Shown here: positions 22,790 through 35,208 of the stretch, one piece after another | Layout: the number at the start of each line of letters is the position of its first letter | Numbering within the stretch: position 1 is the first letter of the stretch | Origin: Sindora glabra | Lineage: Eukaryota > Streptophyta > Magnoliopsida > Fabales > Fabaceae | Assembly: GCA_020226215.1 (NCBI GenBank) | Contig: CM035235.1 | Span: forward strand, 7,329,151-7,393,150 | Direction of reading: 5' to 3' | DNA length: 64,000 nucleotides | The notes under the pieces: generated by a model | Database searches by the model: none | Seen by the model: the letters and a program-made list of their open reading frames with translations, nothing else | What the model was told of the DNA's origin: nothing | Made by a program: the position numbers and the translations under genes

Positions 22790-25652
22790 GCTATTTCATT
22801 TACCTTTGATTTGGTTATTTTTATTAAATTTTTCCCTTAGTTTTTGATATTTTCCAAGTTTATTGATAATATTGGGCAATGAAATTTACTATGGAATTTT
22901 GGCATTCTAAGCAAGATCTATGGTCTTTTGCCCTTGTCCCTATTATTTTTCTACTAACAAATATCAGTTGGTAGTATTTCCTAATTTTTTAGTATTTTTT
23001 ATTTTTAACGCCTTTTAATTTTTATTTTCATTTAATTCTTATTCCTCTTAGTATATGAATGTTTTCCCCCTTATTTTTTACTTGAATTTGATCTAAAAAA
23101 TGTGAGGAACTTTCATAAATTAAATGGTTAATTTTTTTTTGAAATGACTTTTTATATTGGCTTTGCTAAGTTATCTGTGCATAGAATTGAACAACAATTT
23201 TCTGAGCTAACTTCTCTCATTTGTAAATTAGATGTAATGCAATTTCAAGTCATTTAAACATGTCTAGGAAGATTTCTAAGCTAACTTTAATGTTATTATA
23301 CTCCATATTACAATTTCTACAACTTAGGCTTGCAAGATCATTTAACTATGGTAATTAAATGGGTCATTGTCAATATTAACCTCTTATTAAAGAATATCCA
23401 TCAATGTGTGAATCTTAAACTTCAAGGATGGAACTTATGGAATTGTTTAAGTAATTTTAGTAGAATACTATGCAATTCAAATAAAAGAGCATGCAATTCA
23501 AATAAAAGAGCATGCAATTCAATATACAATTCCAAGAAACAATGGCAAATATAAAAAATTCAGTGGTTCAAGTGAGCTAACTTGGTTCATTTGTTAGCAA
23601 TTTGGGGAGCCAATATACAAGCTAGTTATTTTCCACCTCTCACCTATCAAGTGAACAACTAGAAGAAAAAGAAATTATAGATTTTATTATTGAGATACAA
23701 TCTACACTTGAGTCTAATTTTTTTTTATTTTTTCTATTTTTCCTCCCTTTCCCTGTAAACTTGAAGATGCCAAAAAAGAGGAGGAAGAAGAAGAAAAGAT
23801 TTTAGAAAATTTAATCAAGATGGAATTGAACATGTCCAAAAAAAAGATTAATGAAGAAAAATAAGAATATTTAGGAATTGATATGGAAGATGTCACTTGA
23901 TGGAGTAATATAAAAATTGAATATTGCCAAGGTTAGTGAAAATCCTATTAAAGTTTATTCTATTTTTTCTATTGACAAATTTAATTTAATAGTATAGGAC
24001 GAATTTAAAATTTAAAGAAAAAATGATTTAAAGTTAGCATTTAGAAAAGAATTAATGCATGGACCAATTTTGGAAGTAGAACCATCATATGGCCATTTGA
24101 AGTATGCATCATTAGAACCATTTAAACAAATTCCCTATGAATTGAAGTAATGTAGTAACATCTAGCCAAAGATGCTAAAGAAATGTTCTTCTTAGGAACC
24201 AATCTAAACTTTTTAGATTTACTTTTTCTTTTCCTTCTCTTTTATTTAACTTGTCTTTTTATCTTTCTTGATATTGATATGTTTTACATTGAGGATAATA
24301 TAAAAATTTAAGGGGGAAACTTTTAGGATATATTTTGTATTTTATATCCTTCTTTAATACTTCTGAAGTTGAAAAAAATTAAAAAATATGAAATTAAAAA
24401 AGTATATTTTTCACTTATTTTTTAGTCTTTTAAGTTATTTTAGTTACTTTCCATTAATAGATATTTTGCATTTTTCATGAGTAGAATTCAATTAAAGTTA
24501 GATAAAATTAACAATATGATTAAATAAATGACTTTATTTCTTGAAATTGATTAGTGTAGTAATGGATTTTGAATTGGTAGATTGAATTTTGGTGGCATTT
24601 CTTAACCTATGAAATTTTGAGCCTTATGTTGAGCATTTATGCTATTCTATTCCTTTTTTATGTGATATTTTTTCATGATTTGTTTCTTTAGAACTTGCTT
24701 TAATTCTTTTTGAGATTACATTTGCACATGCATGCATAAAAATAATAAAGGCATTTTTTCTTTATTTGAGCTAAAGCTAAATAATCACCATTAAATTTTT
24801 ATCTTTATTAAGCTCTTTTGATTCTAATGGTTTTTTCTTTATTGATTTACCCATGAATATTTTTTTAATAAAAAATAAGTGTTTTTACCTAACTTTAAAA
24901 ATTAATAGAGTATTTGAATTTTTGTAAGATAGGTTCTTGAATAATTATGGGTGCATATATATACATTGTGAAAATTTATTAATTTTAAGTTCAAAGGTTA
25001 GTTAAAATGAAAAAAAAGAAAAATAAAATAAAAATAAAAAAATGATGAAAAAAAGAAATGGAAAAAATGGAAAAAGAAAAATAAATTTAAAAAAATTAGG
25101 AAAGAAAGAAAAAGTTAATGAGTGTTGGAATTTAAATTTAGGTTATTGTATTAAGTTATAAGTATTTATAAATTGCCCATATGTTTTTTGTTCAAGTACT
25201 CCATTAATTTCTTTGGTTTTTGACCATCATATCTTCAGTTTTTCCTTCCCTTTTCATTAACCCTGTACAATTTTGAATAAAGTTCTTTTAATCTATGTTG
25301 TACATGTGATTTGAGTAATGGAGATTAAATAATAAACAAGCTTATGGAAAAGTAATTTTATAGAATGAACTTGAGTAAAATAGTTATACTAAACATTTAA
25401 GAGTTTAAAAGTAGTTTTGAAAGAATCTACTATATTGATCTACTTTTTTTTATAAGATATCACTATATTGGTTAATTTTTAAGTTTGCTAAGATTTTTCT
25501 TTATAATATATTATATCTTTTAATAGCTTTGATTGTTTCTTATTTGTGAATTTTTTATTTTGAAGCATTTGAAAAGTAAGTCTTTCATTTTTAGTTTTAG
25601 ATAAAGTTGTGTTTGCTTAAGGTGTGGAAAGGCTAAGTATAAAGGAATTTGA
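22790..25652 (+). pseudogene. Decayed internal region of the Athila-like element
   Basis: No intact frame survives. Weak gag-like traces occur: a repeated ATGCAATTCAAATAAAAGAGC unit (2.5 copies, about 23469-23525); a stretch giving FPPLTYQVNN (about 23630); a Glu/Lys-rich segment (23770-23870); and EVEPSYGHLKYASLEPF (about 24077), reminiscent of the LKPLPxHLKYAFL motif before the protease in Athila/Tat polyproteins. Protease, reverse transcriptase and integrase are missing. From about 24350 to 25652 the DNA is non-coding, as is usual between the polyprotein and the 3' LTR in this group. Confidence 0.4.
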
Positions 25653-27141
25653 TGTGCAAGATTTTGTTTACATTATTGCCTTTTATTTTATATCTTTTAG
25701 TGTTTACATATGTTTAATTTTATAAACTTGGCCTTGTTATATGATTTGGTGTTGATTTTTCAATATTTTAAAATTATTCAATTAATATTGGATTTTTTAT
25801 TTTATTTTAGGTCTTTAACTATAACTTGAGTTTTGGATGTCAAATTTTAGTCATATTTATATTATTGGAAAGTTGAGAACAAGTTGATGCTTTGTTTTTA
25901 TCTAAGCTAAATTAACCTCAATTTTTTGGATCATATTTAGAGCTCTAGAGATCTAATCAAGGAAAAACTAGTGTATAAAGTTGTATATGACCTAGCATGA
26001 TAACTTTTGATATTTGGAGTTTAATGAAATGATGTAGTTTTAGGGGTCTTATAATGGCTACAAGTTAAACTTATGATATTTTACTATAATAACTCTTATA
26101 ATTTATTATTTTATAAATTAGGTTCTAGATTTTTAAAATTAGTAAGACCCTATTCTTTATAACCTTAAGAAGCATATTAACTTAGTTCATTAGGTTTTGT
26201 AGGATAGGAAATCAGATTATAAGATTTGTGCTTTCAAAGGTAAGAATACACAACTTCAGATAACTTTCTTCTCTTCTTCAAGTTTCTTTTTTTTTTTCAT
26301 TCATGGAAGTCTAATTTTTAGATTGATTCAAGGAATTTGAGGCTTATCTCATTTAGATTATAAGATTCTAAGCTGTAACATTGACTTTTGTTAACTGATT
26401 TTCCTCTTCCTCTAGTTTTCTTATATGATTTTCTAGAATTGTATGAATTAAATAGTAATTTGGTATAATCTGTGTTCATTTGTGTGATTTATGATATTTA
26501 CATGGTCTTATGTTAAATATTGGTTAATGAATCATCATTCTTCTTGTAAGAATAGAAGATTCAATGTTTAAATTAGAGGTTTTTAATTTAATCTTTTAAT
26601 TCAATTGAATTCTATATTCAAATTGATTTAGATCTAGTTTTATAGATTATTGCAGTTGCTTACTTCTACTAATATAATTTGATCAAATCCTAGATAGTTA
26701 TCTAGAGTTGAATTTGTAGATCATTGCGAGGGTTCTAGATGATTTTATGCCAAAAAATCTATTGTAGTTGTCAAATATATTATTTGTGATTAATCTTCTA
26801 AAAAGTTCTTAATTCCTTTGATCAATTGTATTTCTATATTGTTTTTCTATTTTAATTCTGCATTTTGTTTCTAATATTATATTTTATTTAATTTTTAATT
26901 TAACCCTCAAAATTAAGTTTGTTTATATTTCTACATCTTGTTTACATACTATTTGTTTAATTGCTTAGTTCTATTTCCATTTACTTCTTCTATTTTTTCT
27001 TTTGATTCTATAATCATAGTCAATTGTCGAATGTGAAAGGGTGTCTTAAATGGATCAATAACGGTTCAACCTAGTTTCTTCCCTTATACTATAAATTTTT
27101 TATCAAACTAGTAATTTTTATTAAGTTTGACAACCATTGAA
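25653..27141 (+). repeat. Right LTR of the Athila-like element
   Basis: It starts TGTGCAAGATTTTGTTTACA and parallels the left LTR to TTTGACAACCATTGAA, where the terminal CA has become AA. In the last 20 aligned bases before the end, all differences from the left LTR are transitions. Confidence 0.65.
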
Positions 27142-27533
27142 AGGCTACCTAGACTTCAAGTTAGGGATTAGTAGGATTCAAGTTGGTTGGCTAGCCTACT
27201 ATTACTAAAGGTTGAAAGGCAAGTTTAGTTTAGAGATTTGCACAAGTAGTACACACTTTCTACTTCATTACACTCAATGGGTGAAAAAGGATGCCATAAT
27301 AGTAAAGTCATAATTTTGACATCAATAACACCTAAATAAATTTGTACTTAACCTCTATAACAGATAAATATCTCCATTACATCATTATCAATTTGTAGTT
27401 CCAAATGCCTATTTGAATGAGGAATTAGACATTTAATAGTAAAAGCACAACTTACACTATTACAAATGTCATTGAAAATATACTCATACAAGTTCGACAC
27501 AAATTTAACATAATTATACCTATTTGAATCCAC
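27142..27533 (-). pseudogene. MULE transposase, N-terminal start fragment
   Basis: The minus-strand frame begins MDSNRYNYVKFVSNLYEYIF (ATG at 27533) and continues KCLIPHSNRHLELQIDNDVM and EIFICYRG. After a stop, the same frame goes on with VQIYLGVIDVKIMTLLL. This resembles the N-terminal region of plant MuDR transposases, where a YxxLxxxVxExGY segment is followed by LxPLxxDxDVxxMF and VxxYVxxxD. The first ATG of the protein is probably near here. The 27142-27275 part is the repetitive linker also seen at 21055-21190. Upstream (27.54-28.14 kb) is presumably MULE 5' leader or promoter, into which the copia element later inserted. Confidence 0.6.
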
Positions 27534-28141
27534 ATAGTAAAAAACATATTGTCTATCATTGCATCTTATATAAAGTGTGTGCTAAAAATTCATTTCCCCT
27601 GCTTCAAGTAGAATAAAATTAGTTAGATAAATAAGTACCCAAAGTAAAATTAGTTACATATGTTGTGTAATTAAGAGTTTTGTGTTTGCATTCTCTTTAT
27701 GTCATAAGCCTTTAACAAAATAAGGTTCAGTACCAAATCAAAGCCATACTTTAACAAATCATTTCAATCATAATCCTAACAAAAATTAATGTAGCATTAG
27801 GTATTCCTCTAAAATAGTTTCATACATGCTTTGTTGTGTCACTTCAATATTTATCCAAATTGAAAATAGAAATACTTAAAGGAAAAAAAAACTTTCACAA
27901 AAATAGCTTATGATCTTTTGTTATTGACATAATTTTTTTTAAAAAAAAGAAGAAATGATATTTTAAGCTAAAATAAGTTAAATTCTATCATTTCAAAACA
28001 CCTATCAAACTAATTTTGAATTAAATAGCAACTAACAAAGGTAAAACAAAAAAATGAATGAAAAGTTGTTCAAATAGCAATTGAGAAGAGAACCAATAGA
28101 TTTACAATTAATTATCAAACCTAGAATAATACATCAAGGTG

Positions 28142-28146
28142 TGAAA
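28142..28146. repeat. TSD of the complete copia element, left copy
   Basis: TGAAA immediately precedes the left LTR and is repeated exactly at 36681-36685 after the right LTR. Confidence 0.9.
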
Positions 28147-29621
28147 TGCTGGAAATCGCGCAACATACATGCACAACGGAATAAAAATTTTGCACCATTT
28201 CCACCAAGGATCCATGCGAATTTAGAACGCCATAGATTAGGGATTAGGGTTTATACCTTTCGGCCAAAATCTTCTGTGCGCTACACAATAAATATGATCT
28301 GCTTCTGTCCATTTTCCAATCCAATCTGCTCTCCAAATCACGAACCGGAATAGAAACTAAAAGATCAGATCAGCAGTGCAGCGTTTATGTGGCTGCACCT
28401 CTGTGGTATCCACATGAACCCGTGAATCACAGATGAATGTCCACTACACACACTGGTTGGAATTGATCTCCTTTCACCTTGTAGTGCTAGCTACGCCTCT
28501 TCAGGGGTTTTGCTCAAGGAGAGGTGCTAGGGTTTTCTATGCCTTTTTTTGGGGTGCGTGAATAATGATAGTTATCCTATTATTACCCAATAAGCCTAAT
28601 TAAATAGGTGCATAGAAAAACCTAACCTATTTGGACTTTATTCCATGTACAATTATAGGCTTACTATTGGGCCTTATAATTATAACATGAATTCCTAAAT
28701 ATTAAGTCCAAACAATTTGGTCAATTAATTCCAAATTCACTAGGCTCTAAGTGTGCGACCCTACAGGCTCTCATTACGTTGGTAATGACCATTAATCATA
28801 TTAATGATCATAAACAATGATTGGTGTCTAACAATACATCATTGTTACCCAAGTAATGAGAAAGTCAGTGATTTGACTAAACCTTTACACGTGATCATCA
28901 CTTATGTCCTTTTGTCCTATACATCTAGATTGAGCACGAGACATGGACCATATCATTCCCGTATAGCCCAATCTTAAGGTTTCTTGATTCCTAAGTAAGC
29001 TGACTGAAACAAATGTAATCGACATCTCATGTCAATTCATCTGAGCATGGCCATGCATTTTCTCAGCTTTACTTAATCAAGGGGGCCATAGATGTTACTC
29101 CTATTATATAGGAGGGACAAATCCCATCTTGATCACACAAACCCCTCCGCATGATATGTGACATATCCAATATCTACCCTTGCATTCACTTAACCATTAG
29201 TGACATAGAATAGTATCAAAATATGAAACTCACATGTAGGGAACCTTGGTGATCTCAGGTCAAAGGACCATATTAATAATGATCACTAAGAACCACTTAT
29301 GACACTCATATAACGATCCATGTAGTGTTCTTAATATGGGTCGGTCCAGTATACAAGTTCTTTAACTTGTACTCATGTGTAAACTTAATATCCCATATAA
29401 GTCTTCACACATGCTAGTCTTAACATATCAAAGCAACCTAATCCACAATGATATATGACTAGGGACATTTAAGAATACAATTATTCTAAGGTTATTATTA
29501 TAATTGAATATATATTACGCAGAAAATATATATAAATATAATAATTGGAATTGCCATTAAAATAATATGATTCAAAATTACAATCACCAATATGATTGGT
29601 TTTAGGGCATATACACTAACA
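28147..29621 (-). repeat. 3' LTR of the copia element
   Basis: 1,475 bp; on the minus strand it starts TGTTAGTGTATATGCCC and ends TTTCCAGCA, the canonical TG...CA. Because it is the only copy here with CA intact at the end, it fixes the LTR boundary in the other copies (which end TA). An open frame on the opposite strand (28081-28353) recurs in all copies and is not a gene. Confidence 0.95.
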
Positions 29622-29634
29622 ATCTCCCACTTGC
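29622..29634 (-). other. Polypurine tract of the copia element
   Basis: Minus-strand GCAAGTGGGAGAT directly abuts the 3' LTR start. It would prime plus-strand DNA synthesis. It overlaps nothing; the gag-pol stop codon (29638-29636) lies just upstream. Confidence 0.85.
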
Positions 29635-29635
29635 A

Positions 29636-32600
29636 CTAAAGCCAATCATCCATGTATCTAATACCTATGGATCTCATATGACTATCATGCTTTTGCTGCG
29701 TTAGGGCTTTTGTCAGTGGATCAGCGACATTATCGTCAGTCGGTATTTTGCATATCCTGACATCATTTCTATCAACAATATCTCTTATGAGATGATAGCG
29801 CTGGAGTATATATTTGGATTTCTAGTGAGATCTAGGTTCCTTGGCTTGTGCAATGGTTCCATTATTGTCACAATAGAGCTCTACTGGGTCAGCAATGCTA
29901 AGAACAACTCCAAGTTCATTGATGAACTTCTTAATCCAAACAGCCTCTTTTGCGGCATCTGATGTTGCAATGTATTCAGCTTCTGTTGTAAAATCAGCCA
30001 CTGTCCCTTACTTTGAACTCTTCCAGGTCACAACATCACCATTAAGGCAAAATACATAACCTGACTGCGACCTGAAGTCATCTTTATCAGTTTGAAAGCT
30101 AGCATCAGTGTAACCATTTACAATGAGCTCTTCCTCACCTCCATAAATCAAAAACATGTCTTTAGTTCTTCTTAAGTACTTAAGAATATTCTTGACAACT
30201 ATCCAGTGACTTTCACCAGGATCTGATTGGTATATGCTTGTCATGCTTAAAGCATATGAGACATCAGGACGAGTACATAACATAGCATACATGATAGACC
30301 TAATCGCATATGCATAAGGGATCTTACTCATACGCTGTCTCTCATACTCAGTGGAAGGACATTGAGTTCTTGAGAGACTTATGCCATGTGACATTGGCAA
30401 GAATCCTCTTTTAGAATCTTGCATGCTAAACCTTTTTAGTACCTTGTCGATGTATGTACTCTGACTTAGGCCAAGCAATTTTCTTAATCTATCTTTATAG
30501 ATCTTAATACCTAATACATAGGAGGCCTCACCTAAGTCTTTCATAGAAAAATAATTTCCTAACCAAGTTTTTATAGACTGTAGTGTAGGAATGTCATTTC
30601 CAATGAGTAATATGTTATTTACATACAACACCAGAAAGACTATTGTGCTCCCACTAACCTTCTTGTATACACAGGGTTCATCTTCATTTTTGATGAAACC
30701 AAACTCTTTGATTGCATCATCGAAATGAAGATTCCAACTCCGAGAAGCTTGCTTCAACCCATAAATGGATCGTTGCAATTTGCAAACTTTTCCAGCATTT
30801 TCAGGATTTACAAAACCTTCAGGTTATGTCATGTACACATCTTCAAGAAGATTTCCATTACGGAAAGCAGTTTTGACATCCATTTGCTAGATTTCATAAT
30901 TATAATATGCTGCTATAGCTAGAAGAATCTTGATGGATTTAAGCATGACAACTGGAGAAAAAGTCTCATCATAGTCAATACCATGGATTTGTTTGAAACC
31001 TTTTACAACCAATCGTCCCTTAAAGGTACACACATTATCATCCATGTCAGTTTGCTTTTTGAAAATCCATTTGCACCCAATGGGTTTTACCCCTTCAGGT
31101 GGATCAACCAAAGTCCAAACATGGTTTGAATAAATGGAGTCCATCTCTGATTTCATAACTTCTAGCCATTTCTCATAATCTGGTCCCATCATAGCTTCTT
31201 GGTAGGTTGTGGGCTCATCTTGGTCCATGAGCAACATATCATCGTGATGAGTCACGAGAAAACCATATCTCTCGGGCTCACGACGTATCCTACTAAATCT
31301 ACGTGGGTTTTGTGTTACATGAGCAGGTTGTTTCAACACTGTTTGTGGAACCGGCTCAGGTTCCATCTCAAGTTCAATATTTTCTCATTGATCTTGAATT
31401 TCTTCAAGTTCTATTCTTCTCCCACTGATTCTTTTAGAGATAAATTCTCTCTCTAAAAAAATATCAGTTTGAGCAATAAACACTTTTTGCTTGGTTGGAT
31501 TATAGAAATAATATCCTTTTGTTTCCTTAGGATATCCAACGAAAAAACATTTATCAGATTTAGGTTCAAGTTTATCAGAAGCCTGACGTCTTACGTAAGC
31601 TTGGCAGCCCCAAATCTTCATAAAAGATAAACTAGGACGTTTCCCAGTCCATATCTCATATGGTGTCTTTTGAACTGATTTTGACGGAACACGATTTAGT
31701 GTGAAAGTTGCAGTCTCTAGAGCATGTCCCCAAAAAGAATTTGGAAGGTCAGCCTGACTCATCATTGACCGAACCATGTCTAATAAAGTTTGATTCCTTC
31801 TTTCAGAAACTCCATTCCATTGAGGTGTTCCTGGTGGAGTGAGTTGTGATACAATGCCACACTCCTTTAGATGATTAAGGAACTCTCAGTTTAAGTATTC
31901 ACCACCTCGATCTGATCGAAGTGCTTTAATACTTTTACCAAGTTAGTTTTGTACTTCATTTTTGAACTCTTTGAACTTTTCAAAAGATTCAAACTTGTGT
32001 TTCATAAGAAACACGTAACCATATCTATTGAAATCATCAGTAAAAGTAACGAAGTACTGATAACCTCCTCTAGCTTGTGTGTTTAAAGGTCCACATACAT
32101 CACTATGTATAAGGCCTAATAAATCACTAGCCCTTTCATCTTTCCCAGTAAAAGGGGCTTTAGTCATCTTACCTAATAAACATGATTCACATACCTCATA
32201 TGATTCGAAATCAAATGAGTACAAAAATTCATCCTTATGAAGTTTGGAGATGCGTGTCTCATTTATATGGCCTAAACGACAATGCCAAAGATAGGTTGGA
32301 TTTGAATCATTAGTTTTGACCTTCTTCATGTTTATGTTATAAATTGGATTTTCAAGGTCCAGAACATAAAGACCATTCATTAATTGTGCACTGCCATAAA
32401 ACATTTCATTTAAATAAATAGAGCAACATTTGTCCTTTATTATAAATGAAAAATTTTTCTTGTCTAAACAAGAAACAGAAATCAGATTTCTACTAACAGT
32501 AGGCATAAAATAACAATTGTCCAATTCTAAAACTAATCCACTAGGTAAAGATAAATTATAAGTCCCTACAGCTAATGCAGCAACTCTTGCTCCATTTCCA

Positions 32601-33595
32601 ACACGCAGGTCCACTTCACTTTTGGCTAATGATCTACTTTCTTTAAGATCCTGCACATTTACACAAATGTGAGTACCACATCCAGTATCTAATACCCAAG
32701 ATGTAGAAGTAGATAAATTAACCTCTATAACATAAATACCTGAGTTGGAAGTCCCACTTTCCTTTTGCTTCTTAAGCTCTTCCAAGTAAATCTTGCAATT
32801 TCGCTTCCAATGTCCTAGTTCTTTACAATGGAAGCATTGTCCTTCCTTGGCCATGCCACCTTTAGGCTTCAGTGCAGAGGAACTTGACTTGGACTTTCCA
32901 TCAGTCGTGTCCTTTTTCTTTTTATTCTTGGCTTTAGACTTGCCCTTTCCTTTGCCCTTTTGAACCATCATAATGGAATTGGGCTTAGACTTTTTCAAGT
33001 TCTGCTCAGCAGTTCTCAACATGTTAAGCAGTTCAGGAAAAGTCTTATCAATTTCGTTCATGTTGTAATTCATGACGAATTGACTATAGCTCTCAGGCAA
33101 CGATTGCAGAACTATATCAGTGGCCAATTCTTGCTGCAAAGGAAAACCCAATCTTTCAAGGCTATTGATGTACCCAATCATTTTAAGTACATGTGTAGCA
33201 ACGGGTGTTCCTTCAGCCATCTTACACTGAAACAATGCTTTAGATACATCATATCTCTCATGTCTTGCTTGCTCTTGGTAGAGCTATTTAAGGTGATCAA
33301 TCATATTGAACGCCTCCATGTTCTCATGTTGCTTCTGAAGCTCAGAGTTCATGGTAGCAAGCATGAGACAATTGACATCCAGAGCATCTTCTAGATGCTT
33401 CTTATAAGCATCCTTTTCTGCTCGAGGAGCATTAGCAGCAGGCTCATCTGGAGTAGGTTGCTCTAGGACATACTATTTTTTTTCATGCTTGAGGACAATC
33501 CTCAAGTTTCGATACCAATCGAGAAAATTCATCCCATTCAGTTTATCCTTCTCAAGGATAGATCGCAGTGATAAATTTGATGCATTTGATGCCAT
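29636..33595 (-). pseudogene. Ty1/copia gag-pol polyprotein with nine in-frame stops
   Basis: One frame of 1,320 codons runs from ATG 33595 to TAG 29636 with no net frameshift. Gag starts MASNASNLSLRSILEKDKLN; its knuckle CFHCKELGHWKRNC is at codons 254-267 (32836-32795). Protease has WVLDTGCGTH (Asp at codon 303). The integrase HHCC region begins HCRLGHINETRI; catalytic-site motifs HSDVCGPL, FTDDF and NGVSERRNQ are present. Reverse transcriptase has QMDVKTAF, but its active site reads YVNN (30622-30614 region) instead of YVDD. RNase H keeps DASFQTDKDD, TTEAEYIA and LYCDNNG. Stops start (minus strand) at 33475, 33286, 31945, 31888, 31387, 30889, 30826, 30010 and 29824; at least six are explained by one transition from the residue usual at that place. 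The protein cannot be made or work as it stands. Confidence 0.95.
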
Positions 33596-35195
33596 GGTTA
33601 TCTATAATAGAAAAATATGCAAAATGAGAATAATGTATTTTATATATTTAATAATGTCTTTTATTAAATAATACTCCCACTATTTTTCTCAAAATAATAG
33701 CCCTCACTATTATTTCAGAAAATCGTAGCATTTGAAATTTTCTAGTGGGCCAAGATCTATATTTCACCTAAACTTAAGTCAGCTTTGGCTGATCACTCAA
33801 GTTTTGGCTATTTAGGTAGGCAACTCCTTGCCAATTACATCTTATGTAACTCTTGGATAGTTGGGTGAACAACACTTGTTCAAATCCATCTCATGGACTT
33901 AAGCCCAACTCCATGCCTTTAGGCCCCCAATCCTATTGAGATGGCCTAGTTAAGTAAAAAACCCAATTATTGGCATTTGGACATCACTATTATCCTATCA
34001 TGTCTCACCAAGATAAACTAGGCACTTTGCTTTGGCAAACCTACCTTATGTTGATCAAGGCCTTGACAAGTGCCATTCAGGAAGGCATCACTTTTTGACT
34101 TAATATTTGCATTGAGGGATTTAAATGTCTATTTTAGATCTCACCATTATTTGCCATCCATACATGCCTATATCTAATATATCATATACATTAATATAAA
34201 GCATGCAATAAAGCATAAAATAAATGTGCATAGTTATGGCCCAACTACATTGGTTTTCCCAAGCTAATGAGAAAACCAAAAGGTCAACCTAGAGTAAAGA
34301 TATCTTCTTTAAGCATCTTCCACGGTTGTCCTCATATTGATTTTGGCTCCTTGTCTCCATGACAGCAAGCTCCAGGCTTAAACATGTTGTACATTTGAAA
34401 GTAAACTATTCTAGCTTTACAATACATAATGAAGGAGAAAACTCGAGTTACATTCGAGGGGAGTGAGGTGAGAGAAAGAATGTACAACTAGAATTTATAG
34501 AGAAAGGCATGACACGCAGACCGTATTTAATTACAATAAAACCAAAATCAATAAATGAAAGATAACCATACATTATGGTGTAAAGGCCATAACTATGCAT
34601 CATGCAGCAAACATCACATGTAAGCATACAAACAACGATAGGTATTCATTGAAATTGATATTGTTTCCAATTTTGACTTGTTTAAAATTAGAAGGTTATG
34701 AAAAGATTGATTTTAAAAATGCAGCTTAGATTCAGGCTATCAATTATTGCACTACGCAAAGTTAGTACGGCGGTCCCGAAATCCTAATTAGAATTTATCA
34801 AGAACCCTAATTCCAGAACTGTTCCGAAATCCTACTTCTTGATGTTCTGCCATATTAACTCAAACATTAGTCCATGTTTTTATTTAATTTAATCTCATTA
34901 AACGAAACAGAATGCATACATCACATGTATACGATCAGACATGTTTTTGTTCGAATTTTAATCTCATTGAAATTGAAACCTTCATCAACTACGTTTCCAG
35001 TTTTTTAATCTCATTAAAACTGAATCATTAATTATGTATGTTTCAATCTAATTTTAATCTAATCAAAACCGATTCATCAACATACATAATTACATTAATC
35101 CAGAACCCTAATTGCATCACGCATGATTTGATTAAACACGAATTATCCAGATTTAAACGCATAATACAAAAAACTAATCTATGGATTCGCAAGCG
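33596..35195 (-). other. Untranslated leader of the copia element
   Basis: About 1.6 kb separates the primer-binding site from the gag ATG, with no convincing coding frame. Such a long leader is unusual for copia elements and would be expected to hold packaging and dimerisation signals; none can be identified by eye. Confidence 0.6.
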
Positions 35196-35207
35196 GCTCT
35201 AATACCA
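35196..35207 (-). other. Primer-binding site, initiator tRNA-Met type
   Basis: Minus-strand TGGTATTAGAGC lies 1 bp after the 5' LTR. The usual copia site is TGGTATCAGAGC, so there is one C-to-T change. Confidence 0.9.
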
Positions 35208-35208
35208 C

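Larger units (their letters stand above)
21226..27141 (+). mobile_element. Athila-like Ty3/gypsy element inserted in the MULE
   Basis: Two direct LTR copies, each starting TGTGCAAGATTTT, flank about 2.9 kb of internal DNA. After the left LTR comes TAGCATTGCTATCGGAGA (22768-22785). It matches the Athila-type tRNA-Asp primer site TGGCGCCGTTGCCGGGGA at 10 of 18 positions, with every difference a transition. A purine-rich TTTAAGGGGGAAAC (about 24308) follows ACATTGAGGATAATA, the usual order near the end of Athila internal regions. The internal region is far shorter than in autonomous elements and has no pol domains, so it is a deletion derivative. No clear TSD remains (GGCAA against AGGCT). Confidence 0.65.

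Noticed and set aside
23714..23896. Ser-rich minus-strand frame
   Set aside because: It is antisense to a GAA/GAG-rich stretch of the decayed gypsy internal region; Ser runs come from that composition.
21221..27146. TSD for the Athila-like gypsy element
   Set aside because: GGCAA and AGGCT (or AGGCA and AGGCT with shifted borders) are too weak and boundary-dependent to claim.
28081..28353. Open frame of 90 codons, recurring at 35218-35415 and 61386-61607
   Set aside because: It lies antisense inside the copia LTR and recurs only because the LTR is repeated. Lengths differ between copies and there is no known domain.
31199..33394. Plus-strand frames 31199-31456 and 32960-33394 (and 30725-30922)
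   Set aside because: Each lies opposite conserved copia gag-pol sequence on the minus strand; they are shadows.
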